64,000 bases of DNA from assembly GCF_009733535.1 (NCBI RefSeq), contig NZ_SMMI01000003.1, positions 372,001 to 436,000 on the forward strand, written 5' to 3'. Shown one piece after another: positions 42,648 to 52,640 of this stretch (positions within the stretch are counted from its first letter, which is position 1; every line of letters starts with the position of its first letter). The notes beneath the pieces are model-generated. The model did no database searches. It had not been told where the DNA came from and was given only the letters and a program-made list of their open reading frames with translations. A program made the position numbers and the translations under genes. The stretch comes from Sphingobacterium endophyticum. Its GTDB lineage: Bacteria > Bacteroidota > Bacteroidia > Sphingobacteriales > Sphingobacteriaceae.

Positions 42648-43499
42648 CCATACTAATAGCCATTGAATGATTAAAGCTAAATCTAGAAGGTAAACATGGT
42701 GATAATGTTTTCCTTTATTGAATATTATTATTCTAAACAGGAATAATATAAGCACTGTCGTCAGTAATAATGCTATTTTAACATTATTAGGATTTGGAGA
42801 CAGAGCAATTAGTATGAGATGAAAAAAACCAATGGCATAGGAAAGTTTAATTGCTCGATCCTTACCTAATAAAGTAGGTACCGTCTTTAGGTTATACAAG
42901 TTATCCTGTTCAAAATCCCTGATATCAAATGGAAGTGTGCATAACACTAAAAACACGATTTTAACTATTCCGAGGTAGTTAGCCGAATACCAATCTATGG
43001 TCGCTCCATTTGCATACAATTCTATCACTGGCAGTCCTACGCTACTCAGTGACCATACAATTGCTATATAAAAAACCTTGAGTCCTGGAACTTGACGCAT
43101 TCCCATCCATTTACCTTTTACTTTTATTATAGGTACAGCATAAGCCAAACTGACTACTCCAATAATTCCCAAAAAGAAAAGTGTTAAATAATGGACATGA
43201 AAAAGTGTCCAAACAGTTATTACAACAGCCAAAAAACTTAACCCCCAGAATAAAGACATATTTCTACTAACCCATCTCGTTCTTTGGAATGGAGATTTGC
43301 TAGGGTCTTTGGGCATTGATAAGTATAAGCTCAAATTATATAAAAGAAGAGTAGTTGCCCCCTCAATCCAAAGAATTTCGTAGTTAATAGGAGATTTCAG
43401 GATATAATAAGTTAGGGCACATTGGGCTGCTGCTGCTAATGAAATCAGCAGGTTGCTGTGTACCATAAAATAATAAATCCTTTTAAAAAATTCTGTCAT
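42630..43499 (-). CDS. UbiA-like integral membrane protein with degenerate first Asp motif
   Basis: This 289-residue membrane protein has about eight or nine helices and UbiA-family spacing. The second aspartate motif is intact (D192-x2-D195-x3-D199 in F-D-I-R-D-F-E-Q-D). The first, normally N-D-x-x-D-x-x-x-D, is replaced by N55 followed by a hydrophobic run and only D65. UbiA enzymes join prenyl diphosphates to aromatic acceptors through Mg2+ held by both motifs. Activity here is therefore doubtful or uses an altered metal site. It is convergent with the 2-hydroxyacid dehydrogenase gene, overlapping by 18 bp. Confidence 0.75.
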   Translation of the reverse strand: MTEFFKRIYYFMVHSNLLISLAAAAQCALTYYILKSPINYEILWIEGATTLLLYNLSLYLSMPKDPSKSPFQRTRWVSRNMSLFWGLSFLAVVITVWTLFHVHYLTLFFLGIIGVVSLAYAVPIIKVKGKWMGMRQVPGLKVFYIAIVWSLSSVGLPVIELYANGATIDWYSANYLGIVKIVFLVLCTLPFDIRDFEQDNLYNLKTVPTLLGKDRAIKLSYAIGFFHLILIALSPNPNNVKIALLLTTVLILFLFRIIIFNKGKHYHHVYLLDLALIIQWLLVWLFVKV

Positions 43500-43603
43500 A
43501 TATCGCTAACATTTAGACTCAATATTTGTTCCTAGGACACAAAAATTAGCATTTCAGTCGAAAAAAAATTAAATTAGCTAAACAGGTCTTTGTTTTTTCC
43601 GCT

Positions 43604-43620
43604 GTCAATAAGTAATTGAC
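43604..43620. promoter_or_regulatory. Inverted repeat GTCAAT-N5-ATTGAC upstream of acs
   Basis: Perfect 6-bp arms with a 5-bp centre, ending 58 nt before the acs ATG. The form fits a dimeric regulator such as a Crp-family protein. Confidence 0.4.
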
Positions 43621-43678
43621 CGAATTAAATAATTTCCTGATGTAAAGATAATGTAGACCTATAATTTTTTTATAAAAA

Positions 43679-45595
43679 ATGAATTTTCAACTTAAATCTT
43701 TTGATGAGTATCAAGAAGCTTACAAAAAGAGTGTAGAAGAACCCGAAGCATTTTGGAGTGAAGTTGCAGACAATTTCTTTTGGAAAAGGAAATGGAACAA
43801 TGTATTGAAGTGGAACTTCAAGGACCCAGACATAAAATGGTTTGAAGGCGCCAAACTAAATATTACTGAAAATTGTTTAGACCGTCATATTTATAAATTA
43901 GGAGATCAGCCTGCGATCATTTGGGAACCAAATGATCCAAATGAGGCTCACAGAATTCTAACGTACAAACAATTATTACAGAAAGTAGAACAATTTGCCA
44001 ATGTATTAAAGAACAATAATGTCCGCAAGGGCGACCGTGTATGTATTTATTTACCGATGGTTCCCGAATTGGTTATTGCAGTATTAGCTTGTGCAAGAAT
44101 TGGAGCAATTCACAATGTTGTATTTGGCGGATTTTCAGCTAGATCGATTGCTGACCGAATCAATGATGCAGAGTGTAAATTAGTTATTACAGCAGATGGA
44201 GGTTTCCGAGGTCAGAAAGTCTTGGAACTTAAATCAATTGTGGATGATGCATTAATGCAATGTGATACCGTTGAAAAAGTAATTGTACTTACCCGTTCAC
44301 GCACTCCTGTTTCGATGATCAAAGGTCGTGATGTTTGGTGGGAAGATGAAATTAAGAAAGTAGAAACACAAGGTAACCCAGCATGCCCTGCAGAAGAAAT
44401 GGATGCCGAGGATACTTTATTTATTTTATATACTTCAGGATCAACCGGAAAACCTAAAGGTGTTGTCCATACCACCGCTGGTTATATGGTATATACTGGC
44501 TATACATTTGCAAATACATTCCAATACAAACCTGGAGAAGTTTATTTCTGTACAGCTGACATTGGATGGATTACTGGTCATAGTTATATTATTTATGGTC
44601 CATTATCACAAGGAGCAACTTCTTTAATGTTTGAAGGAATTCCAACGTATCCGGATGCGGGACGTTTTTGGGATATTGTTGATAAGTACAATGTAAACAT
44701 TCTTTACACAGCACCTACTGCGATCCGTTCCTTGATGGCATTTGGAGATGACTTCCTTGAAGGTAAGAACCTTTCCTCTTTACGTGTTTTAGGAACAGTT
44801 GGTGAACCAATCAATGAAGAAGCTTGGAATTGGTATCATGACAAAATCGGTCGTGGCCAATGTCCAATTGTTGACACTTGGTGGCAGACCGAAAATGGTG
44901 GTCATTTAATTACCCCTATTGCTGGTATAACACCGGAAGTTCCAGGATATGCCATGCTCCCATTACCTGGGGTTCAACCTTGTTTAATGGATGAAAATGG
45001 CGAAGAAATACAAGGAAATGATGTATCAGGAAATCTATGTATTAAATTCCCTTGGCCAGGAATGCTGCGTACTACTTGGGGCGACCATGAACGTTGTCGA
45101 CAGACTTACTTCTCAACCTATGAAAATATGTATTTCACAGGTGATGGTTGCTACAGAAGTCCCGAAGGTTATTACAGGATTACAGGACGTGTAGATGATG
45201 TATTGAATGTTTCCGGACACCGAATTGGAACTGCAGAAGTGGAAAATGCAATTAATATGCATTCCGATGTTGTTGAATCAGCTATTGTAGGTTATCCTCA
45301 TCCTGTTAAAGGTCAAGGTATATATGCTTACGTTATTGCTAATCATCATATTGACGCAGAAAAAACAAGACAAGATATCTTACAAACTGTAACCCGTATT
45401 ATTGGGGCTATTGCAAAGCCAGATATTATCCAGTTTGTTTCCGATTTACCTAAAACAAGGTCCGGAAAGATCATGAGAAGAATACTTCGAAAAATTGCTG
45501 AAGGGGAATTGAACAATTTAGGTGATACTTCAACTTTACAAGATCCAACTGTCGTAGAATCAATCATTGAAGGTTCAAAAGAGATGAAAGGTTAA
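43679..45595 (+). CDS. acs: Acetyl-CoA synthetase, AMP-forming
   Basis: This 638-residue ANL-family enzyme converts acetate, ATP and CoA to acetyl-CoA. The phosphate-binding loop Y-T-S-G-S-T-G-K-P-K-G is near residue 257. The acetate/CoA region is V-D-T-W-W-Q-T-E-N-G-G, the hinge is G-R-V-D-D-V-L-N-V-S-G-H-R, and the acetylatable C-terminal lysine is in K-T-R-S-G-K-I-M-R-R. Length is typical. It is monocistronic, with a 17-bp inverted repeat upstream that may be its regulator site, and a weak hairpin behind. Confidence 0.97.
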   Translation: MNFQLKSFDEYQEAYKKSVEEPEAFWSEVADNFFWKRKWNNVLKWNFKDPDIKWFEGAKLNITENCLDRHIYKLGDQPAIIWEPNDPNEAHRILTYKQLLQKVEQFANVLKNNNVRKGDRVCIYLPMVPELVIAVLACARIGAIHNVVFGGFSARSIADRINDAECKLVITADGGFRGQKVLELKSIVDDALMQCDTVEKVIVLTRSRTPVSMIKGRDVWWEDEIKKVETQGNPACPAEEMDAEDTLFILYTSGSTGKPKGVVHTTAGYMVYTGYTFANTFQYKPGEVYFCTADIGWITGHSYIIYGPLSQGATSLMFEGIPTYPDAGRFWDIVDKYNVNILYTAPTAIRSLMAFGDDFLEGKNLSSLRVLGTVGEPINEEAWNWYHDKIGRGQCPIVDTWWQTENGGHLITPIAGITPEVPGYAMLPLPGVQPCLMDENGEEIQGNDVSGNLCIKFPWPGMLRTTWGDHERCRQTYFSTYENMYFTGDGCYRSPEGYYRITGRVDDVLNVSGHRIGTAEVENAINMHSDVVESAIVGYPHPVKGQGIYAYVIANHHIDAEKTRQDILQTVTRIIGAIAKPDIIQFVSDLPKTRSGKIMRRILRKIAEGELNNLGDTSTLQDPTVVESIIEGSKEMKG

Positions 45596-45621
45596 AAAGT
45601 AGAATTTCTAATTAATATTAA

Positions 45622-45655
45622 GAGGTCGAATTAATATTATTCGACCTCCTTTGTT
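45622..45655 (+). terminator. Weak terminator after acs
   Basis: GAGGTCGAA pairs with TTCGACCTC across a 9-nt AT-rich loop. The T-tract (CTTTGTT) is poor, so efficiency is doubtful. Confidence 0.6.
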
Positions 45656-45659
45656 ACGG

Positions 45660-46742
45660 TTAATCCAAACTGAATTCAAATTCTTGATTTTCCTCTCTTT
45701 TATAAGCAAGATTTTGTGTAGCTGGTGATATAGCAAATAATGGAGAGAATGTTTTAACTTTTACTGTCTTACCATCAGGCATAAACTCTAAATATCTTAA
45801 CCAGCCATCTCCACCATTTCCAAACCATCCACCTCCCATGGCTTGAGCATTAAAAGTCATTTGAGTAACCGTTTTTCCTGCTGCATTCTTATCTTGTCTG
45901 AAACCTAGGTGACCTTCAAACTTATCAGGTTCTCCAATATGTCCTGAAAAAACCATCCGAATATTTTTTGATGGTTTAACTAATTTTTCAAATACTGCCG
46001 CCCCGTAATTGGCATCTTGGATCTTGTAGCCTTCAGTTTTAATGTGGTTGCTATTTTTATCTAAGTATGTATGTGTTAGCAGGATTACATCGTGATTTTC
46101 ATATTTAGATTGGTCTAAAGTTTTCTTTGCCCAATCAATAACTTCATTTCTCGGAGCAAACTCCAGGACTAAAACCAATAAATTTTTTGAATGTGGTGTT
46201 CTGAATTCATATAGCGCATTCACCGTAGAGGAATTACCATTTAAGGAAGGTCCAACTTCGCGTAAAGCTTTTGCATTTAATCCATTTTGTTCTGGAGAGA
46301 AATATTTATCATATTGCGTTGAGCGATATTCTGCACTGACATGTCCATAATCATGATTCCCTGTCCCTAAAACATAAGGAACACTATTATCTAATTTTCT
46401 GAACGCTTCACTCGTATTAGTCCATTGTTGTTTACTGTTTTGATTGGATGCTGCTCCATTCGGATTTAATAAGTCATTTTGTTCTACGAGGTCACCTGTA
46501 CAGAGTACAAATTGAGTGTTTAAAGAGTCAACATTTTCTCTTACCCAAGAAGTCATTAAGTTCAGAATTCCAACATTTCTATCGTATTTAACATAAGTTT
46601 GAGGGTCGGGGATTAGAATTAAGGTCCAGGAGTTATTATCTGACAATTTTGGCTTTACATATCCTTGTTGACTGAATGTTTTTGGAGAAATAAACAGTAA
46701 CCCGATAATGAGGATAAGAAATTGAATAGGTTTAGATGTCAT
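45660..46742 (-). CDS. Secreted calcineurin-like metallophosphoesterase
   Basis: A 360-residue protein with a signal peptide (cleavage near F-S-Q|Q-G, residue 25). The phosphoesterase fold shows D46 in I-P-D-P-Q-T-Y, G-D-L-V-E-Q-N-D (83-90), G-N-H-D-Y-G-H (128-134), L-T-H-T-Y-L-D and S-G-H-I-G-E-P-D. The first motif has D-P-Q in place of the usual D-x-H, so the metal site is slightly changed. It acts outside the cytoplasm on phosphomonoesters or diesters; the substrate is unknown. It is convergent with acs and divergent from the mrp operon. Confidence 0.9.
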   Translation of the reverse strand: MTSKPIQFLILIIGLLFISPKTFSQQGYVKPKLSDNNSWTLILIPDPQTYVKYDRNVGILNLMTSWVRENVDSLNTQFVLCTGDLVEQNDLLNPNGAASNQNSKQQWTNTSEAFRKLDNSVPYVLGTGNHDYGHVSAEYRSTQYDKYFSPEQNGLNAKALREVGPSLNGNSSTVNALYEFRTPHSKNLLVLVLEFAPRNEVIDWAKKTLDQSKYENHDVILLTHTYLDKNSNHIKTEGYKIQDANYGAAVFEKLVKPSKNIRMVFSGHIGEPDKFEGHLGFRQDKNAAGKTVTQMTFNAQAMGGGWFGNGGDGWLRYLEFMPDGKTVKVKTFSPLFAISPATQNLAYKREENQEFEFSLD

Positions 46743-46888
46743 AATGTTTAATTTGTTGATTATTTAAATCTAAGAAGAAAAGGGAATTTAATCTATTTTT
46801 TTTCAGGCTTAATCTTAAAAATATTAAAGAAAAATGCCTGTTTTTTATTATTTTTAACGCAATCCCTTAATTATATATGTAAGCGCCC

Positions 46889-49198
46889 ATGTTATTTACC
46901 ATACTTTTAGGCTTGATTTCTTCGATTTTGCTTATACCATTTGGCAAACGTTTTAAATCATCTTGGAGTATTTTATTACCATTTGTACCCACCGTTTTAT
47001 TTATTTATTACCTAGGATATATTCCTAAGGTGGCTTCGGGGTTGACTTATTTTCAAGAAATAAATTGGGTTCCATCCTTAGGTGTAAATTTTAATCTGAA
47101 ATTAGATGGTTTATCCCTACTTTTTTGCCTATTAATTACTGGTATTGGAACTGGAATCTTCTTTTATGCACGCACATATTTGAAAGGACATCCATATTTT
47201 GACCGATTTTTTGGCTATCTATATTTATTTATGTCTGCCATGCTCGGTTTGGTGCTTTCAGACAACATTTTATTACTTTTTATATTCTGGGAGTTAACAA
47301 GTATCAGCTCATTTTTTCTCATTGGTTTCAATAATGATCAAGAAGCATCTAGAAAGAGTGCCATGACGGCTTTAACTATAACTGGTATGGGTGGTTTCTT
47401 CCTTTTAGCAGGGCTGATATTGATAGGTAATGTTGCTGGTACATTTAAAATTTCAGAATTAATAGAATACAGAGATGTCATCTTAAATCATCCACAGTAT
47501 CCCCTGATATTAGGATTAATATTCTTAGGAGCATTTACTAAATCGGCCCAATTCCCTTTTCATTTTTGGTTGCCTGGTGCAATGAAGGCCCCAACCCCAG
47601 TTTCAGCCTATCTTCATTCCGCGACAATGGTTAAAGCAGGTATCTACCTCTTGGCAAGATTCTTTCCCGTTTTAAGTGGAACAGACTTATGGACCTATAC
47701 ATTGATGGGCATTGGAGGATTTACAATGTTATATTCAGCAATACATTCCTTATTTCGAATTGACCTGAAATCTATTCTGGCTTTTACTACCATTTCTGCA
47801 TTAGGTATGTTAGTGTTTTTACTGGGTATTGGTACTAAACAAGCTGTTATTGCAGCAAGCGTTTTTATTTTGGTTCATGCCCTATATAAAGCGACTCTGT
47901 TTTTAGTGACAGGTATTGTCGATCATGAAACTGGAACAAGAGATATTACCAGATTATCAGGATTAAAAAAGGTGTTAGGTCCAGTTGCATTGGCAGCAGG
48001 ATTAGCAGCCTTAAGCAGCGCTGGCCTTCCCTCTACTTTTGGCTTTATTGGTAAGGACTTAATTTATGAAGCTACTCTACATGTGGAGAGCCACTGGATA
48101 TTAATTTTGACTGTTATTGCTGTCGCCACCAACATATGTTTAGTTGCTGCAGGCTTTATGGCCGGATTCAAACCATTTATTGGCTCATTACCTCAGGAAT
48201 TTGAAAAACTACACTTACCTTATAAATCGATGTGGATACCTCCACTGATATTGGGTGGATTAGGCTTAATTTTCGGACTATTTCCAGGATTTATAGGCAA
48301 TTACTTAAGCTACCAAACCGCCAACAGCATTTATGCAGGGGATACTGAAATGCATTTGGCAATCTGGCATGGTTTCAATACTGTATTAATCCTGAGCCTT
48401 GTAACCTTAGCTGCAGGAACATTTTTATATTTTATTAATAAACCATCTGCCGAGAAAGTTGGCTTTATTGAAAAATTCGAAAAGATATCACCGCAACAGA
48501 TTTTTACAGGCTATGCAAATGATATTGTAAAATTTTCAGAACGGTTTACAAATTTCTTTCATAATGGCTATTTAAGATCCTACCATATGAAGATTATTCT
48601 GTTCGCAGAAGGATTATTGATATACAAATTATGGCAAAGTGGACCTATAAAGATTGTCTTTGACAATTTAACTCCTTTAACGATCTATGAAGTGGCCGTC
48701 GTCATTATCCTATTGGGGGCATTGCTAATTGTAGTTTCAACCCCATCAAGATTAACTTCTGTCGTTGCAATGAGTGTAATTGGCTATTGTATCTGTTTGA
48801 TGTATGTATTTTACAGTGCTCCCGACTTAGCCATGACTCAATTTACCATAGACACCTTGAGTACAGTTTTATTCGTATTAGTATTATATAAATTACCAAG
48901 TTTCTTAAACTTAGCATCTGCACGTGAGAGATATCGTGATAGTATCGTAGCGTTAGGATTTGGTGCGATTCTTTCTATCATAGCACTTAAAGTTCTTTAT
49001 GAACCTATTAAAACAGAAACAAGCGATTTCTATGGTGAAAACGCATATATATTAGCTAAAGGAAAAAATGTAGTTAATCTAATTTTAGCAGACTTTCGAG
49101 GGATTGACACTATGTTTGAGACTGTTGTTTTAGGAATAGCTGCATTAGGAGTATATAGTTTATTAAAATTGAGATTAAAATCATCGGAAAAGGAATAA
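46889..49198 (+). CDS. mrpA: Na+/H+ antiporter subunit MrpA
   Basis: This 769-residue membrane subunit is related to NuoL. The proton-path residues appear in L-F-I-F-W-E-L-T-S-I-S-S-F-F-L (Glu) and F-T-K-S-A-Q-F-P-F-H-F-W-L-P-G-A-M (Lys). A C-terminal DUF4040/MbhE-like part (A-P-D-L-A-M-T-Q-F-T-I-D-T-L) is fused, as in other MrpA proteins. Mrp complexes exchange Na+ for H+ and give alkali and salt tolerance. It is the first of seven tightly spaced genes. An imperfect TATTTTTA -7 box lies upstream. Confidence 0.96.
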   Translation: MLFTILLGLISSILLIPFGKRFKSSWSILLPFVPTVLFIYYLGYIPKVASGLTYFQEINWVPSLGVNFNLKLDGLSLLFCLLITGIGTGIFFYARTYLKGHPYFDRFFGYLYLFMSAMLGLVLSDNILLLFIFWELTSISSFFLIGFNNDQEASRKSAMTALTITGMGGFFLLAGLILIGNVAGTFKISELIEYRDVILNHPQYPLILGLIFLGAFTKSAQFPFHFWLPGAMKAPTPVSAYLHSATMVKAGIYLLARFFPVLSGTDLWTYTLMGIGGFTMLYSAIHSLFRIDLKSILAFTTISALGMLVFLLGIGTKQAVIAASVFILVHALYKATLFLVTGIVDHETGTRDITRLSGLKKVLGPVALAAGLAALSSAGLPSTFGFIGKDLIYEATLHVESHWILILTVIAVATNICLVAAGFMAGFKPFIGSLPQEFEKLHLPYKSMWIPPLILGGLGLIFGLFPGFIGNYLSYQTANSIYAGDTEMHLAIWHGFNTVLILSLVTLAAGTFLYFINKPSAEKVGFIEKFEKISPQQIFTGYANDIVKFSERFTNFFHNGYLRSYHMKIILFAEGLLIYKLWQSGPIKIVFDNLTPLTIYEVAVVIILLGALLIVVSTPSRLTSVVAMSVIGYCICLMYVFYSAPDLAMTQFTIDTLSTVLFVLVLYKLPSFLNLASARERYRDSIVALGFGAILSIIALKVLYEPIKTETSDFYGENAYILAKGKNVVNLILADFRGIDTMFETVVLGIAALGVYSLLKLRLKSSEKE

Positions 49199-49201
49199 GG
49201 T

Positions 49202-49615
49202 ATGCGAAGTATTATTTTACAGACAGCGACAAGGTATCTATTACCTATCCTACTTTTATTTTCATTCTTTCTATTGCTTAGGGGACATTATTATCCTGGA
49301 GGGGGATTTGTAGGGGGATTAGTTGCATCTATCGCCTTCGTCCTGCATAGTTTTGCAAATGGAACTGAAGCTACTATGAAAATTTTGAAAAGAAAGCCAT
49401 TATCCTTAATCCCTGTTGGCTTGGGAATATCAGCAGTAAGTGTAGTTCTACCAACATTTTTTGGTCTCCCACCTATGACTGGATTATGGTGGGAAGAAAA
49501 AGTACCAGTAATTGGAATGATTGGTTCTGCCTTATTTTTTGATTTAGGAGTCTATCTAGTTGTTATCGGGGTTGTTTTAACCATATTGTTCACCATATCC
49601 TTAACAAAAGATTAA
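49202..49615 (+). CDS. mrpB: Na+/H+ antiporter subunit MrpB
   Basis: A 137-residue protein with four membrane helices and the MrpB/MnhB signature [16 protein letters not shown] near residue 27. It starts 3 nt after mrpA. In this operon it is a free-standing subunit, not fused to MrpA as in some marine bacteria. Confidence 0.95.
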   Translation: MRSIILQTATRYLLPILLLFSFFLLLRGHYYPGGGFVGGLVASIAFVLHSFANGTEATMKILKRKPLSLIPVGLGISAVSVVLPTFFGLPPMTGLWWEEKVPVIGMIGSALFFDLGVYLVVIGVVLTILFTISLTKD

Positions 49616-49618
49616 TCC

Positions 49619-49975
49619 ATGGAATTATTATTAGTACTTGTTCTAGGATTACTATATGCTGCTGGAGTTTATCTAATCCTCCGTAGAAGCATGGTTAAGC
49701 TTTTACTTGGGATTATGTTATTAGGTAATGGAACCAATATCCTCATCTTCTTATTGGGATCAATTACAAAAGGTAAACCTCCAGTTATAGATTCCAACCA
49801 TAATGTTTTTCAAGATATTTATGCAGATCCTATTCCTCAGGCATTAATCTTAACTGCTATTGTAATCAGCTTCGCTTTGACAGCCTTTGCAATCGTATTG
49901 TTAAAGCGAGTATATGCTTTAGTAGATAGCGATGATTTGGATGATTTAAACACCCCGGAAGAAGAAGATATATGA
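49619..49975 (+). CDS. mrpC: Na+/H+ antiporter subunit MrpC
   Basis: A 118-residue NuoK-like subunit with three membrane helices. The pattern L-L-G-I-M-L-L-G-N-G-T-N, then D-P-I-P-Q-A-L-I-L-T-A-I-V-I-S-F-A, is diagnostic for MrpC/MnhC. It begins 3 nt after mrpB and shares an ATGA overlap with mrpD. Confidence 0.96.
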   Translation: MELLLVLVLGLLYAAGVYLILRRSMVKLLLGIMLLGNGTNILIFLLGSITKGKPPVIDSNHNVFQDIYADPIPQALILTAIVISFALTAFAIVLLKRVYALVDSDDLDDLNTPEEEDI

Positions 49976-51489
49976 TTGACAATCACATTTTAGCCCCTGT
50001 TTTTATCCATCTATTCACTGCTATAATTCAATTGATAGCATGGAGAAAAACGGTTTCTCAAAGATTCCTAAGTGTGGGTGGAACATTTATTGGATTACTA
50101 ATTGCCATTCGATTATTTGCGAAAGTCTATACTGAAGGATCCCTACATATGAATGCCTCCAATTGGGAAGCGCCTTTTGGGATTGTATTTGTAGCAGATC
50201 TACTCAGTTCAACCATGGTTCTCTTAACCTCAATTGCAGGTTTTGCAGTTTCTATCTTCTCCTCGGTAGGATTGAGCAGACAACGGATGCTTTATGGATA
50301 TTTTCCAATTTTCCATTTCCTCCTGATGGGATTAAATGGTGCCTTTCTAACAGGTGATATCTTTAATCTATATGTTTGGTTTGAAGTTGTTATTATCTCT
50401 TCATTTGTCCTAATGACGCTTGGAGGAAGAAAAGCTCAATTAGAAGGAGCGGTGAAGTATATGGCGATGAATATTTTAGCCTCTACTTTCTTCCTTACAG
50501 GAATTGGAATTCTTTACGGGATTACTGGATCATTAAATATGGCTGATTTAGCAATAAAAATTAGGAATTTCGACAATAAAGCACTAGTCGGTATTACGTC
50601 TATTTTCTTTATTCTGGGTTTTGGAATTAAATCAGCTGTCTTTCCACTTTATTATTGGTTACCATCTTCATATCATACACCACCTTCAGCTGTTGCCGCA
50701 ACTTTTGGAGGATTATTGACAAAATTAGGAATCTACGCTATTCTAAGGGTTTTTAGCCTAATTTTTATCCCAGATGATTTTACACGAACCTTATTTATGG
50801 TTCTTGCTGTTCTAACGGTTATAACCGGAGCTTTTGGGGCGTTAATAAAAACAAACATCCGTAGAATGTTTTCATACCTAATCGTCTGCCATATTGGGTT
50901 TATGCTTGGAGGTATCGCTATGTTTACCAAATTAGCATTAATGGGTACTGTATTCTATTTAATCCATGATATTATGGTAAAAACAAATATGTTCTTGATT
51001 GCAGGCTTTATTCGTATGGTTAGTGGTACTATGGATATGCAGAAATTAGGCGGCTTATATAAGAACTATCCTTTAATATCCTTAATGATTGCTTTGGTGC
51101 TATTCTCATTGGTAGGTATTCCTCCACTGTCCGGGTTTTGGCCTAAAATATATTTATTTCAGGAAGCATTTGTAGATAAGCAGTATTTCTTTATTGCAGC
51201 TTTAATAATTGGAAGTTTGGTAACTATGTATGTCATTGCAAAAATGTGGGCAGATGTTTTTTGGAAGGACGTCCCGGAAGGAGTAGCAATCGAAGATAAA
51301 TATAAAGACCTTCCTTTGTTTAAGAAGTTATTATTAGTTGTACCTATTTTATTACTTTGTTCTGTTACTTTGTATATTGGATTCAATGCGGAAAACATTA
51401 TTATAGTTGTTGATCGGATTACAAACGAATTGTTGGACACTAGCCCTTACATCCGCAACGTTTTGGGCGATAAAGCTTTTGAACAATGA
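49972..51489 (+). CDS. mrpD: Na+/H+ antiporter subunit MrpD
   Basis: This 505-residue NuoM/N-like subunit has about 14 helices. Key residues lie in L-Y-V-W-F-E-V-V-I-I-S-S-F (Glu in TM5) and G-I-K-S-A-V-F-P-L-Y-Y-W-L-P (Lys in TM7). Its start overlaps mrpC by 4 bp and its end overlaps mrpE by 4 bp, indicating coupled translation. Confidence 0.96.
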   Translation: MIDNHILAPVFIHLFTAIIQLIAWRKTVSQRFLSVGGTFIGLLIAIRLFAKVYTEGSLHMNASNWEAPFGIVFVADLLSSTMVLLTSIAGFAVSIFSSVGLSRQRMLYGYFPIFHFLLMGLNGAFLTGDIFNLYVWFEVVIISSFVLMTLGGRKAQLEGAVKYMAMNILASTFFLTGIGILYGITGSLNMADLAIKIRNFDNKALVGITSIFFILGFGIKSAVFPLYYWLPSSYHTPPSAVAATFGGLLTKLGIYAILRVFSLIFIPDDFTRTLFMVLAVLTVITGAFGALIKTNIRRMFSYLIVCHIGFMLGGIAMFTKLALMGTVFYLIHDIMVKTNMFLIAGFIRMVSGTMDMQKLGGLYKNYPLISLMIALVLFSLVGIPPLSGFWPKIYLFQEAFVDKQYFFIAALIIGSLVTMYVIAKMWADVFWKDVPEGVAIEDKYKDLPLFKKLLLVVPILLLCSVTLYIGFNAENIIIVVDRITNELLDTSPYIRNVLGDKAFEQ

Positions 51490-51962
51490 TTAAGTTTTTT
51501 TTAATGAATCTTCTGCTATCCTTTATTTGGGTGGCACTAACAGGTTCCTTGTTCTATTCTAATTTTATTTTCGGATATCTTTTAGGGTTCGGAGTTCTAT
51601 GGATTATGAATAGAAATGAGTCTGATCAACGTTATTTTTATAGGGTTCCAAAGATTATCAACTTTTTCTTCTTTTTTTTATACGAACTGATCAAAGCTAA
51701 TGTTCAGGTTGCTTATGATGTAATCACACCTAAATATTTTTTTAAACCCGGAATCGTCAGATATCCTGTCAACACTACAACAGATTTTGAAATTAATATT
51801 TTGGCAACTTTTATTTCACTGACACCTGGAACTCTAATCATCGATATTAGTGATGATAAGAAAGCGATTTATATTCATGTCATGTATTTAAAGGATAAGG
51901 ATCAATTTATAAAGACACTTAAAACAGGGGTTGAACGTAAATTATTGGAGATACTAAGATGA
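51486..51962 (+). CDS. mrpE: Na+/H+ antiporter subunit MrpE
   Basis: A 158-residue protein with N-terminal membrane helices and a cytoplasmic MrpE domain: L-I-K-A-N-V-Q-V-A-Y-D-V-I-T, then T-F-I-S-L-T-P-G-T-L-I-I-D-I, the family signature. It overlaps mrpD and mrpF by 4 bp each. Confidence 0.95.
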   Translation: MIKFFLMNLLLSFIWVALTGSLFYSNFIFGYLLGFGVLWIMNRNESDQRYFYRVPKIINFFFFFLYELIKANVQVAYDVITPKYFFKPGIVRYPVNTTTDFEINILATFISLTPGTLIIDISDDKKAIYIHVMYLKDKDQFIKTLKTGVERKLLEILR

Positions 51963-52231
51963 GTTTAGAAACCTATTTTGATTTTGTAATTCTACCTATA
52001 TTAACTATCTCAGTTTTATTGGTGTTTATCCGATTGTTCAAAGGACCATCTGTAGTTGATAGAGTTATGGCTCTCGACTTAATCATTACCATTGGTATTG
52101 GTATTATTACCGTGTATAGTATTCGTCAAGAGCAAGAAGTATTATTAGATGTTGCCATAATCCTAGCTCTGATTGCATTTTTAGGAACAATTGCATTTTC
52201 ATATTATATAGAAAAACAGAAAGATGATTAA
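51959..52231 (+). CDS. mrpF: Na+/H+ antiporter subunit MrpF
   Basis: A 90-residue three-helix subunit with F-K-G-P-S-V-V-D-R-V-M-A-L-D-L-I, the MrpF signature. It overlaps mrpG by 8 bp. Confidence 0.95.
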   Translation: MSLETYFDFVILPILTISVLLVFIRLFKGPSVVDRVMALDLIITIGIGIITVYSIRQEQEVLLDVAIILALIAFLGTIAFSYYIEKQKDD

Positions 52232-52640
52232 TATAATTTTAGCAATTTTGAGCACAGTGGGGGCCCTTTCTATTCTTTTTGCATCAATAGGTGTATTGAG
52301 GATGCCTGATTTTTATTTAAGGTTATCTGTTACCGTGAAGGCTTCAACCTTAGGCGTTGGCCTATTATTAATTTGTGCTGCAATTATGTTTCCAGACGAT
52401 GTTTCAGTTACAACAAAATCCATCGCTATTATTTTTTTCCTTCTATTAACTGCCCCAATTGCAGCTCATATGATAGGAAAGGCAGCATATTTCATAGGAA
52501 TACCTCTTTGGAAAGGTACAATTATTGACGAACTAAAAGGAATGTATAATAAAGAAACACATTGCCTAGAAAGCGACCCTAAGAAAGCAGACAAAAATGC
52601 CGAAGACAATATTGCCCATACTGATGATGCAACGGATTAA
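52224..52640 (+). CDS. mrpG: Na+/H+ antiporter subunit MrpG
   Basis: A 138-residue subunit with three helices and the MrpG pattern G-V-L-R-M-P-D-F-Y-L-R-L, then L-T-A-P-I-A-A-H-M-I-G-K-A-A-Y. The C-terminal 40 residues are charged and lie beyond the usual family end. It is the last gene of the operon. Its stop codon directly abuts the stop of the convergent lactonase gene, with no room for a terminator. Confidence 0.95.
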   Translation: MINIILAILSTVGALSILFASIGVLRMPDFYLRLSVTVKASTLGVGLLLICAAIMFPDDVSVTTKSIAIIFFLLLTAPIAAHMIGKAAYFIGIPLWKGTIIDELKGMYNKETHCLESDPKKADKNAEDNIAHTDDATD

